From positions 1-10,273 of the forward strand of contig WJLA01000074.1 of assembly GCA_014728765.1 (NCBI GenBank): a stretch of 10,273 nucleotides of DNA, read 5' to 3'. Each line of letters begins with the position of its first letter. Position 1 is the stretch's first letter. This DNA comes from Candidatus Peregrinibacteria bacterium. Its GTDB lineage: Bacteria > Patescibacteriota > Gracilibacteria > UBA1369. Positions 1 through 6,421 of this stretch are shown in pieces. The notes below the pieces were generated by a model. That model did not search any database. It was not told the DNA's origin and saw nothing but the letters and a program-made list of their open reading frames with translations. A program made the position numbers and the translations under genes.

Positions 1-1086
1 GGCTTGAAGTAGTCCTTTTTCCATGCCTTGCAAATCCTTCAGCTCTTCTTTTGACAGTTTTTCCTGTTTGGCAAGTTTTTCGTATACTCCCCAAGTATCT
101 TTGATTTCGCTGTCTTCCAGCTGAGTGATTTTTTCAACAGCTTTTTCTGCTGCATCATTGAGGGCCTTTTTTTCTAGTTTATCAAGATCAATGTCTTGCT
201 CTTCAAAGTCTTTTTTTGCTTGATCCAATTCTTTTTGCAATTTGACTCGGTAGTTTTTGGTGTATGAAAAAGTTCCGGCATCATATTCATCCATCACTGA
301 ATCAATCACCTCCTGAAGTTTCAGGTTTTCTTTAAAAGCCTTGGCCATTTCAATCATGCGCATTGTTGGTTGCTGCTCAGCTGATTTGGCAAGTGTAAGA
401 AAATTTTGAATTGGTTTGAGCACTTTTTCATCTGCTTCTTTTTGGCAGTAGATCGGGTTCATGTCGACTTCCATGGCTTCATCTTTGATTTGCTTTTCAA
501 GCTTTTGGAATTTGTCTCTGACTTTGGCGAGATAGGTCTGTGAGGCTGGATGTCCTTTAAACTTTGGCTGAAGTCTTCTCATTTCAGCTGAAAGAGCCAG
601 CTTCTCTTTCTTAACTTTCTCAGGATCTGTCTCTGCTGAGTACTCATTGATTTTGTCATTTTGTTCTTGAATTTTGACAATATCCTTTTTCTCAATTTCC
701 TCAAGAATTTTGAAACTTTCGATAGCTTTTTTCTGCTCATTTAACTCCTTTTGTAAGCTTGAGCTATGAGACTCTATGGTTCCATAGTGTTCTTCGCCGA
801 CCTTTTTTTTGTCTTTGCTTTTTGAAAGTATTTCCTGACCCTTGGCAGCAATTGCATCAAGGAAACCGGCCACTTTGTTGGCTCCGGATTTCAGATAGGT
901 TTTGGCTTCATCAGATTTCAGTTTAGCTGCTGCTGACTGAAGCTCGCGTTGACCTTGGTCTACGGCACTGACAAGTGTCGCTCGGTATTGTTGAAGTTTT
1001 TCTCGCAGTTTCTGCGGAGATTCTTTTTGTGCTTCAAGAGATTTGATCTCTTGCTGACGTGCGTCAATGTTGTTTTTTTCACTCAT
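1..1086 (-). CDS. Coiled-coil protein of unknown function, C-terminus beyond window
   Basis: Reading leftward from an ATG at 1086 the frame stays open for 362 codons to the window edge, so the C-terminus is missing. I recognise no catalytic domain. The protein is extremely rich in Lys, Glu, Gln, Asp and Ala, with long helical stretches and heptad-like hydrophobic spacing, suggesting extended coiled coil. Only one Cys is visible (in NPIYCQKE) and there is no signal peptide or membrane segment, so it is probably cytoplasmic. Its start codon overlaps the end of the 112-aa gene by 8 bp (ATGAGTGA), which implies translational coupling and an operon with that gene. No Shine-Dalgarno sequence precedes the start. 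The absence of stops over more than 1 kb and the overlap make the gene call strong; the function is unknown. A structural or filament-like scaffold is one guess. Confidence 0.85.
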   Translation of the reverse strand, partial: MSEKNNIDARQQEIKSLEAQKESPQKLREKLQQYRATLVSAVDQGQRELQSAAAKLKSDEAKTYLKSGANKVAGFLDAIAAKGQEILSKSKDKKKVGEEHYGTIESHSSSLQKELNEQKKAIESFKILEEIEKKDIVKIQEQNDKINEYSAETDPEKVKKEKLALSAEMRRLQPKFKGHPASQTYLAKVRDKFQKLEKQIKDEAMEVDMNPIYCQKEADEKVLKPIQNFLTLAKSAEQQPTMRMIEMAKAFKENLKLQEVIDSVMDEYDAGTFSYTKNYRVKLQKELDQAKKDFEEQDIDLDKLEKKALNDAAEKAVEKITQLEDSEIKDTWGVYEKLAKQEKLSKEELKDLQGMEKGLLQA

Positions 1087-1417
1087 CGTTTATGGTTTCA
1101 AGTTTTTTTTTTAATTGTTGTTCATCATCCTCCTGCTGCTTCCCTTCCTCAATTTTGAGAGCATTTATCTTAATTTTCTTGATATAGCCCTTGAGGGAGC
1201 TCAGAAGGTTTTGTTTTTTGTCGGTAGCAAGTTCTACCTCGATAAAGCTGTTGATTAGTCTGTTTTTGTGATTGATGGCATCCAGAACATTTTGAAGAAC
1301 CGGCTCGGGAAGTGTGTCGAGTTGGTCGAGCCAGTATTGCTTTTCTTTATCAGGCAAAATAACACACTCTTTAAGCGCTTTTTCCAGGTCTTTTTGTAGT
1401 TGTTCTCTGGTCGCCAA
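1079..1417 (-). CDS. Small helical hypothetical protein, TTG start
   Basis: This encodes 112 aa, highly charged and predicted to be mostly helical, ending in a Lys/Glu/Gln-rich tail (KQQEDDEQQLKKKLE). I do not recognise the family. The frame is closed upstream by a TAG six codons before the TTG at 1417. There is no in-frame ATG in the ORF at all, so TTG is the most likely start even though no ribosome-binding site precedes it. The start lies inside a triple GCGACCA repeat. Its stop overlaps the start of the downstream coiled-coil gene by 8 bp, so the two are probably co-transcribed and may act together. A promoter with an extended -10 lies about 40 bp upstream of the start. Gene reality is supported by the overlap and the promoter; the function is unknown. 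Confidence 0.7.
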   Translation of the reverse strand: MATREQLQKDLEKALKECVILPDKEKQYWLDQLDTLPEPVLQNVLDAINHKNRLINSFIEVELATDKKQNLLSSLKGYIKKIKINALKIEEGKQQEDDEQQLKKKLETINDE

Positions 1418-1433
1418 TGGTCGCTTTGGTCGC
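1408..1433 (-). repeat. Three tandem GCGACCA heptamers at a start codon
   Basis: Reading on the minus strand, GCGACCA occurs three times (1433-1427, 1424-1418, 1414-1408), separated by 2 and 3 bases. The TTG start codon sits between the second and third copies. The repeats lie in the 5' leader and first codons of the 112-aa gene. They could be a protein or RNA binding site, or simply a small tandem expansion. Confidence 0.6.
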
Positions 1434-1462
1434 TAAATATATATAAATCTATATATTTTAGC
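1432..1462. repeat. AT-rich imperfect inverted repeat overlapping a -10
   Basis: GCTAAA (1432-1437) and TTTAGC (1457-1462) form a 6-bp outer stem that continues as alternating TATATA arms around a short AATC loop, with one unpaired base. It overlaps the -10 of the operon promoter and its transcription start, the expected place for an operator. No run of T follows on either side, so a terminator is less likely. Confidence 0.5.
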
Positions 1463-1483
1463 ATAAAATCGTGCTTTTTTGAA
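1455..1483 (-). promoter_or_regulatory. Candidate extended -10 promoter for the coiled-coil operon
   Basis: On the minus strand TTCAAA (1483-1478) is followed after 17 bp by TAAAAT (1460-1455). A TG one base upstream of the -10 makes TGCTAAAAT, an extended -10. Transcription would start near 1448, giving a leader of about 31 nt before the TTG at 1417. The -10 is embedded in the right arm of the dyad at 1432-1462. Confidence 0.5.
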
Positions 1484-1503
1484 GGGTAAATGCTGGCAAA
1501 TTT

Positions 1504-2757
1504 CTAGTTATCGAGCCGCTCCTTGATTTTCGCCTCGATCCCTCTTTCCGTAGGGAAATAATAGCGTTTTCCTTTCAACTCATCCGGGAGATGCTGCTGA
1601 TTGACTTTGGCATCTTCATAATCGTGGGCGTATTTGTAGCCTTTGCCGTAGTCAAGCTCTTTCATCAATTTGGTGGGAGCATTGCGGATATGGAGGGGCA
1701 CTTCGAGATTGCCGGTGGACTTGATTTCGGATTTGACTGCATTGACGGCTTTGTAGCTGGCATTTGACTTCGGAGCCATTGCCAGGTGGATGCAGGCTTG
1801 GGCCAGATTGACTTCGCATTCGGGCATGCCGTTGAAGAGAACTGCGTCTTTGGCGGCAATGGCGACGAGCAGCGCATGCGGGTCGGCCATGCCGATGTCT
1901 TCGGAGGCGAAGCGGACCAGGCGGCGGGCGACATATTTTGGGTCTTCACCGGCTTCGAGCATGCGCATCATCCAATAGAGTGCCCCGTCCGGGTCGGAGT
2001 CACGCAGCGATTTGTGAAGAGCGGAGATGATGTTGTAGTGCTCTTCGCCTTTTTTGTCGTAGCGGAGAAATTTTTTCTGGAGAATTGCTTTGATTTCCGG
2101 CTCATCGATTTTCTTGGATTTGCTGATTTTGAGGACTACTTCAAGAGTGTTGAGAAGGGTTCTGGCGTCACCATTGGCATGATGTGTCAGAAATGATTTG
2201 GCCTGTTTGGTCAGTTTTTGGTCTGTGACTTGGTCGAGAGCTCGATCGAGAATTTTTTCGAGATCTTGCTCTGTCAGTGACTTGAAAACGAAAACTTGAG
2301 ACCTTGAAAGAAGCGCTGAATTAACCTCAAAAGAGGGGTTTTCGGTGGTGGCGCCAATCAGGGTGATGGTGCCTCTTTCGGTGTGGGGGAGCAGCGCGTC
2401 TTGCTGAGCTTTGTTGAAGCGGTGGATTTCATCGATGAAAAGGATGGTGGGGGTTCCGAGGCGCTTCATTTCTTCGGCTTCTTGGATGATTTTTCGAAGG
2501 TCGGCAACACCGGAGGTGACAGCGGAAAGTGTTTTGAAATTGGATTTGGTTTGCTCGGCAATGATTTGGGCGAGAGTGGTTTTTCCAACACCGGGAGGGC
2601 CCCAGAAAATCATGTTGTTGAGCTGGTCGGATTCGATCAGTTTTTGGAGCATTTTGCCTTCACTGACAACTTCCTCCTGGCCGGCAAACTCGGTTAGAGT
2701 TTTGGGGCGCAGCAAGTGGGCGAGAGGTTCGGAGGATGTGAATTTGGGATTTGTCAT
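1504..2757 (-). CDS. rarA: Replication-associated recombination protein A (RarA/MgsA), AAA+ ATPase
   Basis: RarA is a clamp-loader-like AAA+ ATPase that acts at stalled replication forks and single-strand DNA ends in the cytoplasm. The 417-aa product shows the family order clearly. It has the N-terminal PLAHLLRPKTLTEFAGQ box, Walker A GPPGVGKT (53-60), Walker B ILFIDE (105-110) followed by IHRFN, sensor 1 GATTEN (135-140), and the arginine-finger segment SALLSR (R152). Next come sensor 2 NGDARTLLN and the RarA-type C-terminal region (YVARRLVRFASEDIG, then LHIRNAPTKLMK and a YYFPTERG end). Length is close to the usual 420-450 aa, so the gene is intact. The start is the ATG at 2757, six bases after a TGCTAAAAT extended -10, which suggests a leaderless mRNA. 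It is divergent from the 348-aa gene. By eye its central part is clearly more GC-rich than the plus-strand genes nearby. Confidence 0.97.
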   Translation of the reverse strand: MTNPKFTSSEPLAHLLRPKTLTEFAGQEEVVSEGKMLQKLIESDQLNNMIFWGPPGVGKTTLAQIIAEQTKSNFKTLSAVTSGVADLRKIIQEAEEMKRLGTPTILFIDEIHRFNKAQQDALLPHTERGTITLIGATTENPSFEVNSALLSRSQVFVFKSLTEQDLEKILDRALDQVTDQKLTKQAKSFLTHHANGDARTLLNTLEVVLKISKSKKIDEPEIKAILQKKFLRYDKKGEEHYNIISALHKSLRDSDPDGALYWMMRMLEAGEDPKYVARRLVRFASEDIGMADPHALLVAIAAKDAVLFNGMPECEVNLAQACIHLAMAPKSNASYKAVNAVKSEIKSTGNLEVPLHIRNAPTKLMKELDYGKGYKYAHDYEDAKVNQQHLPDELKGKRYYFPTERGIEAKIKERLDN

Positions 2758-2763
2758 AAATGA

Positions 2764-2772
2764 ATTTTAGCA
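2764..2772 (-). promoter_or_regulatory. Extended -10 of rarA, probably giving a leaderless mRNA
   Basis: TGCTAAAAT (2772-2764, minus strand) is identical to the extended -10 of the coiled-coil operon. Only TCATTT separates it from the rarA ATG at 2757-2755, so the expected transcription start falls on or next to the ATG. No good -35 lies 16-18 bp upstream, which is tolerable for an extended -10. Confidence 0.5.
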
Positions 2773-2793
2773 CTTGTTTTGTTGGTAAAACTA

Positions 2794-2822
2794 TTGACAC
2801 CTTCGGTGGGATAGGTTTTAAT
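2794..2822 (+). promoter_or_regulatory. Near-consensus sigma-70-type promoter for the 348-aa gene
   Basis: A perfect -35 TTGACA (2794-2799) is followed after exactly 17 bp by TTTAAT (2817-2822). Transcription from about 2829 leaves roughly 15 nt before the ATG at 2844. This placement decides the start of the downstream gene, because the upstream in-frame ATG at 2760 would lie outside the transcript. Confidence 0.7.
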
Positions 2823-2843
2823 AAACTCTTGTTAAATTTAACT

Positions 2844-3890
2844 ATGAAAAATACTTTATTAAACAAATTATTACCCCGAGCTTGGAAGGAAAAGCTATCG
2901 ACAGTGCCGTCCGAAGATGTTTACAGAATTTCCAAAAGAGTGAAAGAGGGAGCATCGCTGATATTGGTCGCTGTTGGACTAAATTCATTGGTGGCATATA
3001 GTCAAGATTCTGCAATTCAACCACCTCAAATTCAACCTGTGGTAGTTCCTCAGAATGACGAAAAAAATGACGAGATTGGCCAACAAATTGATCAATTGGA
3101 TGAAGCTGTTGATCCTTCATTTCAAAAATATTTGTCAGGATATGTGAAAGTAACAAACAAATTTGGTTTGGGAGCTCAACTTTTTAATGATGCGATTGAA
3201 GTTGCTCAAAAGCTTGCTAGCTCAGAAGAAAAAATTAAGAAACTTGAGAAATTGAAAGCGGATTTCAATGCAGGTGGTGGATATGCGGCCAGAAGAGATT
3301 ATGCCGGTATTACTGATAAAGAATTTGGGATTGTTGCCATGCAAGAGGCAAATGAAAGAAAAATTGAAACCGGCATTGGTGCATCGAGAATTGGCAGCCT
3401 GGAAAAACAATTTGATATTTGGAATATGCCGGTTCTTGCTGAGGATGAAGCTGCTAAGCCAGGTGTCCAGAAAAAATTGGGACTTTATGATGATTTCAGG
3501 AATATGGGAAAAATCCGTGGTCCAAAGCCAACTGAAGGTCCAAAATTGCCATTGGCATATGATATCCCTATGGAAAATCCACACTTTTTGGGAGCTCAAG
3601 AAGAAGTGAATATCAGTGAAACCAAGCTCGTTGCCGAAATCAAAGACATTCTTTATCCTGCTAAAAGCGCGGATAGTCAAAGCACGGAATTGCTTGATGA
3701 AGTAGAGCAAAATCAAGACTCATTCGGACAAATTCCTGAAAGCGAATATGCTATGCAGACTGTTGACATTGATGAAAAGCGAAGCACTGATTTGGCTGCA
3801 ACTGACTTGAAAAGAAAACCCAGTTTAAGGGAAAAATTCCCACAGGCATTTGCTTTTCTTGATGAATTCGATCGAGAAAATGCAGCCTGA
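2844..3890 (+). CDS. Membrane-anchored or secreted protein of unknown function
   Basis: This encodes 348 aa when started at the ATG at 2844. The frame is open back to an ATG at 2760, but the strong promoter lies inside that extension, so the longer form is unlikely. The N-terminus is basic and about 36 residues long (with K and R clusters), followed by one hydrophobic segment at about 38-52 (ASLILVAVGLNSLVAY). This fits a long signal peptide or signal anchor that places the rest outside the membrane. After it come a Pro/Gln-rich linker (about 59-70), a Lys/Glu helical part (about 110-150) and a mixed-charge C-terminal half. There are no cysteines. I recognise no domain. Transcription is divergent from rarA. 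The next gene downstream is also exported, so a surface role is plausible but inferred. Confidence 0.8.
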   Translation: MKNTLLNKLLPRAWKEKLSTVPSEDVYRISKRVKEGASLILVAVGLNSLVAYSQDSAIQPPQIQPVVVPQNDEKNDEIGQQIDQLDEAVDPSFQKYLSGYVKVTNKFGLGAQLFNDAIEVAQKLASSEEKIKKLEKLKADFNAGGGYAARRDYAGITDKEFGIVAMQEANERKIETGIGASRIGSLEKQFDIWNMPVLAEDEAAKPGVQKKLGLYDDFRNMGKIRGPKPTEGPKLPLAYDIPMENPHFLGAQEEVNISETKLVAEIKDILYPAKSADSQSTELLDEVEQNQDSFGQIPESEYAMQTVDIDEKRSTDLAATDLKRKPSLREKFPQAFAFLDEFDRENAA

Positions 3891-3963
3891 TCTACTCAGC
3901 CAAACTGCCAATTTTGCATATGTCATTCCAGAATAACGACAAAGAATTGTAATATTTGGTGTC

Positions 3964-3986
3964 TTGACATATTTTATTATTTGACA
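3964..3986 (+). promoter_or_regulatory. Possible promoter region of the SLH gene, two TTGACA boxes
   Basis: TTGACA occurs at 3964-3969 and again at 3981-3986, upstream of the ATG at 4002. The first has only a poor -10 at the right distance. The second would put its -10 inside the gene. TATTAT (3975-3980) lies between them and could serve as a -10 with a transcription start near 3987, but it lacks a -35 at normal spacing. A promoter here is likely because the preceding 110 bp are non-coding; its exact elements are uncertain. Confidence 0.3.
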
Positions 3987-4001
3987 CTAACCAAATTTGT
4001 C

Positions 4002-5444
4002 ATGAAAATATTTAAGTTTTTGGGAGTGGCAGGACTTCTTTTTGCCGTTCCAGTCGCATTTGCGGCATTCAGTGATGTTGAAAATTCAAAATATCAAGAT
4101 GCTATCAACTATCTTGAAGCAAATGGCGTTGTTGAAGGATATGAAGATGGCACATTCAAACCAAGACAAAATTTAAACAGGGCTGAGTTTTTAAAGATTA
4201 TGGTAGAGGTGAATTATGATGAAAGTGATTTTGCTGAATATAGCAATTCAAGATGTTTTCCAGATGTTGAGCCGGGAGTTTGGTATACAAAATATGTATG
4301 TTTTGGAGCGGAAAAGGGTATTGTGGAAGGATATCCAGATGGAACTTTCAGGCCTGGAAATAGTATCAATTTTGTGGAATCTGCCAAAATTGTGACTGAA
4401 GCATTTGGAGTTGATGTGTTTGAGGACAGTGAAACATGGTACAAGCCATATGTTGAATATTTGGAATCACAAAAAGCTGTTCCTGTAGCAATCGGCAGTT
4501 CATGGGACAAACTTATCAATCGTGGAGAAATGGCTGAAATATCATACAGATTGATGGCAGAAGATACTTCAAAAGATTCAACTGAAAATTTCTGTACTGA
4601 AGCTGGAGATCGCCTTGGCGCGGTTCACTATAAAAACCATGCATATTGTTGCGAAGAACTAATCATTGAAACTCCTGGTGTAGACCAAGTTGGAAGCCGA
4701 GGTTGGTGCATAATCGACACTGAAGGTGAAATTCCTGTTTATCCGGGAGCAATGGACTTTCCAAATTTTGATACTATTGAAGAATATATTGATTTTATTC
4801 ATGGAAACATGAGTGGACTGGCTGAGACAAATGCGCCTGAAGGGCTTACAAAGATCGGAATAAATTTGATTCGAGATGGCGTAAATGGATACGATTTTGT
4901 GTACACAGAGACTGATTGGCAAGATGAAGAGGAAGAAGAATTTTATATTCAAAAAATTGACTATAATTTGCAATGCTTGGTTGAAGAATGTGCAGAAGAT
5001 GAAGAATCTACAACAAGCTGGTATGGACCATTTGAAGGAGATGTAGGGACACTTCTTGAAAATCAATACAATCAGGCTTATGGCAGAGATGCTGAAAGAA
5101 AAGCTGATATTAATACAATAGCCAGTGCAATCATTCTATATCTTACCGATAATGAATATGCTTGGGGACCACTTGAAACAACAGCATGTTTGGAAGATCT
5201 TGAGTCCTTAGAACCTTACTTGGGATATGCTGGAGTTGTGGAAGATCCGACCGGAGCAAAAATGTTTGGTGATTTGGTCTGTGAATCGGGATATCTGTTT
5301 GAATATTTAAATGAAGATTCCTTTTCAATTTGGGCTGATACTGAGCTTAATGAAAATGGAAATGTAGATTATTTCGTGGAATCTCCCGGGGTTAGTGATG
5401 GAGGAGATTTGTATGTTGAAACTCAATTCATTGATTTTGAGTAA
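4002..5444 (+). CDS. Exported SLH-domain surface protein with pilin-like C-terminal region
   Basis: This 480-aa acidic protein has a clear signal peptide (MKIFKFLG, hydrophobic core, likely cleavage after AFA at about 21). Three S-layer homology repeats follow. SLH1 spans about 23-70 (FSDVE...EGYEDGTFKP...NRAEFLKIM). SLH2 spans about 86-135 (FPDVE...EGYPDGTFRPG) and holds C85 and C100. SLH3, about 140-185, is degenerate. SLH repeats usually bind cell-wall polymers and fix proteins to the surface. A Cys motif follows (C198, C216-C217, C236, ending SRGWC), then a very acidic stretch (DEEEEEF). The C-terminal region starts with GRDAERKADINTIASAI, which resembles the start of the globular part of type IV pilins but lacks the pilin N-terminal helix. 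I chose the ATG at 4002 because it begins the signal peptide; an in-frame TTG at 3981 adds seven residues. The partner and exact role are unknown. Confidence 0.88.
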   Translation: MKIFKFLGVAGLLFAVPVAFAAFSDVENSKYQDAINYLEANGVVEGYEDGTFKPRQNLNRAEFLKIMVEVNYDESDFAEYSNSRCFPDVEPGVWYTKYVCFGAEKGIVEGYPDGTFRPGNSINFVESAKIVTEAFGVDVFEDSETWYKPYVEYLESQKAVPVAIGSSWDKLINRGEMAEISYRLMAEDTSKDSTENFCTEAGDRLGAVHYKNHAYCCEELIIETPGVDQVGSRGWCIIDTEGEIPVYPGAMDFPNFDTIEEYIDFIHGNMSGLAETNAPEGLTKIGINLIRDGVNGYDFVYTETDWQDEEEEEFYIQKIDYNLQCLVEECAEDEESTTSWYGPFEGDVGTLLENQYNQAYGRDAERKADINTIASAIILYLTDNEYAWGPLETTACLEDLESLEPYLGYAGVVEDPTGAKMFGDLVCESGYLFEYLNEDSFSIWADTELNENGNVDYFVESPGVSDGGDLYVETQFIDFE

Positions 5445-5762
5445 TTATTCCTCGTTGAATTGATCCATTAATTTGTCGAGAAAGAGGTCGTCTTGCTGCT
5501 TGGAGAGGGCCTCTTTGTATTCCGCCACATGCTGCGGAGTGTCGACATGCAGTGCTTGATTGACGACTAGTCGGACGATTTCGGTGTCGAAAGCGAGGCC
5601 TTGGCGCTCTTGATTCAACAGCGTTTGGATTTGGTTGATGATGCGTTGATTGCGGCCGAGTATGCTCACTTTGATGACAGCTTGCTGATCATTAGGCAGA
5701 TTTCTAAAACCTTTGGAAAATCTTAGTGATTCTAAAATATTTTTGATTTCTTGTTTGTCCAT
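5445..5762 (-). CDS. Hypothetical 105-aa helical protein
   Basis: This is 105 aa with no recognised family. It appears all-helical, with no cysteine, membrane segment or signal peptide, and is probably cytoplasmic. It has Gln- and Asn-rich segments (NQRIINQIQTLLNQERQ) and an acidic C-terminus (LMDQFNEE). Its TAA is directly adjacent to the TAA of the convergent SLH gene, with no base between them and no terminator hairpin. A perfect TATAAT on the minus strand ends eight bases from the ATG, so the message probably starts at or next to the start codon. Codon use looks more GC-rich than in the SLH gene it meets and nearer to rarA. A good promoter and clean ends support a real gene; the function is unknown. 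Confidence 0.75.
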   Translation of the reverse strand: MDKQEIKNILESLRFSKGFRNLPNDQQAVIKVSILGRNQRIINQIQTLLNQERQGLAFDTEIVRLVVNQALHVDTPQHVAEYKEALSKQQDDLFLDKLMDQFNEE

Positions 5763-5772
5763 AAGATATATT
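5743..5772 (+). promoter_or_regulatory. Candidate promoter of the uridine-kinase family gene
   Basis: TTGATT (5743-5748) is followed after 18 bp by TATATT (5767-5772). The expected start near 5779 leaves about 19 nt of leader before the ATG at 5798. The -35 lies inside the first codons of the divergent 105-aa gene. Confidence 0.4.
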
Positions 5773-5777
5773 ATATC
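5765..5777. repeat. 13-bp perfect palindrome between divergent genes
   Basis: GATATA-T-TATATC is a perfect dyad around 5771. It contains or overlaps the -10 elements of both divergent promoters (TATAAT on minus, TATATT on plus). It may be an operator or just the symmetry of two overlapping -10 boxes. Confidence 0.45.
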
Positions 5778-5798
5778 AGAAAAATAGTAATTTGTTGA
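5770..5798 (-). promoter_or_regulatory. Promoter of the 105-aa gene, likely leaderless
   Basis: On the minus strand TCAACA (5798-5793) is followed after 17 bp by a perfect TATAAT (5775-5770). Seven bases then lead to the ATG at 5762, so transcription should begin at about 5763-5762. It overlaps the oppositely directed kinase promoter. Confidence 0.55.
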
Positions 5799-6322
5799 TG
5801 GAAAATATAATTGGTATTTGCGGAGGTAGTGCCAGTGGCAAGTCTACTTTTGCCAGAAAAATAGCGGCAGAATTGGATGATTGTTCGATAATCAGTCTAG
5901 ATTCTTTTTATAGAAATGATTTACATGCAAATTATAATTTTGATTATCCGGCCGCATTGGATATTGAATTGATGCGAGTTTTTTTTGCTGATTTGAGCAT
6001 GGGGAAAATGCTCAAAATGCCATATTATAATTTTAAGAAACATCAAAGAGATGGTTTTCATGAAATAATGATCGGTAAAAATATTGTTGTAGAAGGACTT
6101 TTTGTTTTACACTTTGATTTTATTCGAGAGAAGCTAACCAAAAGCTATTTTGTTGATGCCCCAGATGATCAAAGACTTATTAGGAGAATTCGTAGGGATA
6201 CAAAAAAAAGAGGGCGAAGTTTAGAGAGTGTTTTAAAACAATGGGAAGAGCAAGTTCAACCAATGTATTTGAAATATGTCGAACCTTGCAAGAATTTGGC
6301 TGATCAAATTATTGAGAATTGA
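5798..6322 (+). CDS. udk: Uridine kinase family P-loop phosphotransferase, short form
   Basis: Uridine kinase phosphorylates uridine or cytidine to the monophosphate in pyrimidine salvage. The 174-aa product has Walker A GGSASGKST (9-17), the SLDSFYR segment (D35), NYNFDYPAALD (45-55), PYYNFKKHQR (75-84, matching the family's P-x-Y-D-F-x-x-H-x-R), VVEGLFVL (97-104) and the basic lid RRIRRDTKKRGR (129-140). The family end PMYLKYVEP...ADQII follows. The protein stops right there, some 30 residues short of typical Udk, losing only the usual tail. The start is the ATG at 5798; TTG codons at 5792 and 5795 would add two residues. Fold and kinase class are secure, but substrate specificity within the PRK/uridine kinase family is inferred. 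It stands alone on its strand and ends before a hairpin terminator at 6388. Confidence 0.85.
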   Translation: MENIIGICGGSASGKSTFARKIAAELDDCSIISLDSFYRNDLHANYNFDYPAALDIELMRVFFADLSMGKMLKMPYYNFKKHQRDGFHEIMIGKNIVVEGLFVLHFDFIREKLTKSYFVDAPDDQRLIRRIRRDTKKRGRSLESVLKQWEEQVQPMYLKYVEPCKNLADQIIEN

Positions 6323-6387
6323 TTAAAAATTTTACCGGGATTATAAACTACTTTGCCTGGCTTCATGTTCTCTTCATACCGGTATAA

Positions 6388-6415
6388 AAAAATCCCACCT
6401 GAAGGGGGGATTTTT
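6388..6415. terminator. Bidirectional intrinsic terminator between udk and tRNA-Tyr
   Basis: AAAAATCCC (6388-6396) and GGGATTTTT (6407-6415) form a perfect 9-bp stem around a 10-nt loop. A run of T follows the G-C part on both strands. It sits 65 bp after the udk stop and 7 bp beyond the 3' end of tRNA-Tyr on the other strand, so it can end both convergent transcripts. Confidence 0.85.
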
Positions 6416-6421
6416 GTTGTA

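Noticed and set aside
1786..2196. Long open frame on the plus strand opposite rarA
   Set aside because: It is an antisense shadow of a clear rarA gene. The translated product is low-complexity Phe/Val/Asp-rich and resembles no protein.
2760..2843. In-frame ATG at 2760 as start of the 348-aa gene
   Set aside because: The TTGACA-17-TTTAAT promoter lies at 2794-2822 inside this extension, and the extra 28 residues do not make a better signal peptide.
3891..3980. Terminator between the 348-aa gene and the SLH gene
   Set aside because: I looked for a GC hairpin followed by T in this gap and found none, so the two genes may be partly co-transcribed.
3981..4001. TTG at 3981 as start of the SLH gene
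   Set aside because: The signal peptide begins naturally at the ATG at 4002, and the TTG is part of a TTGACA box.
6376..6385. ATACCGGTAT perfect 10-bp palindrome after udk
   Set aside because: It is short and isolated, with no second copy. It may only be the base of the adjacent terminator region.
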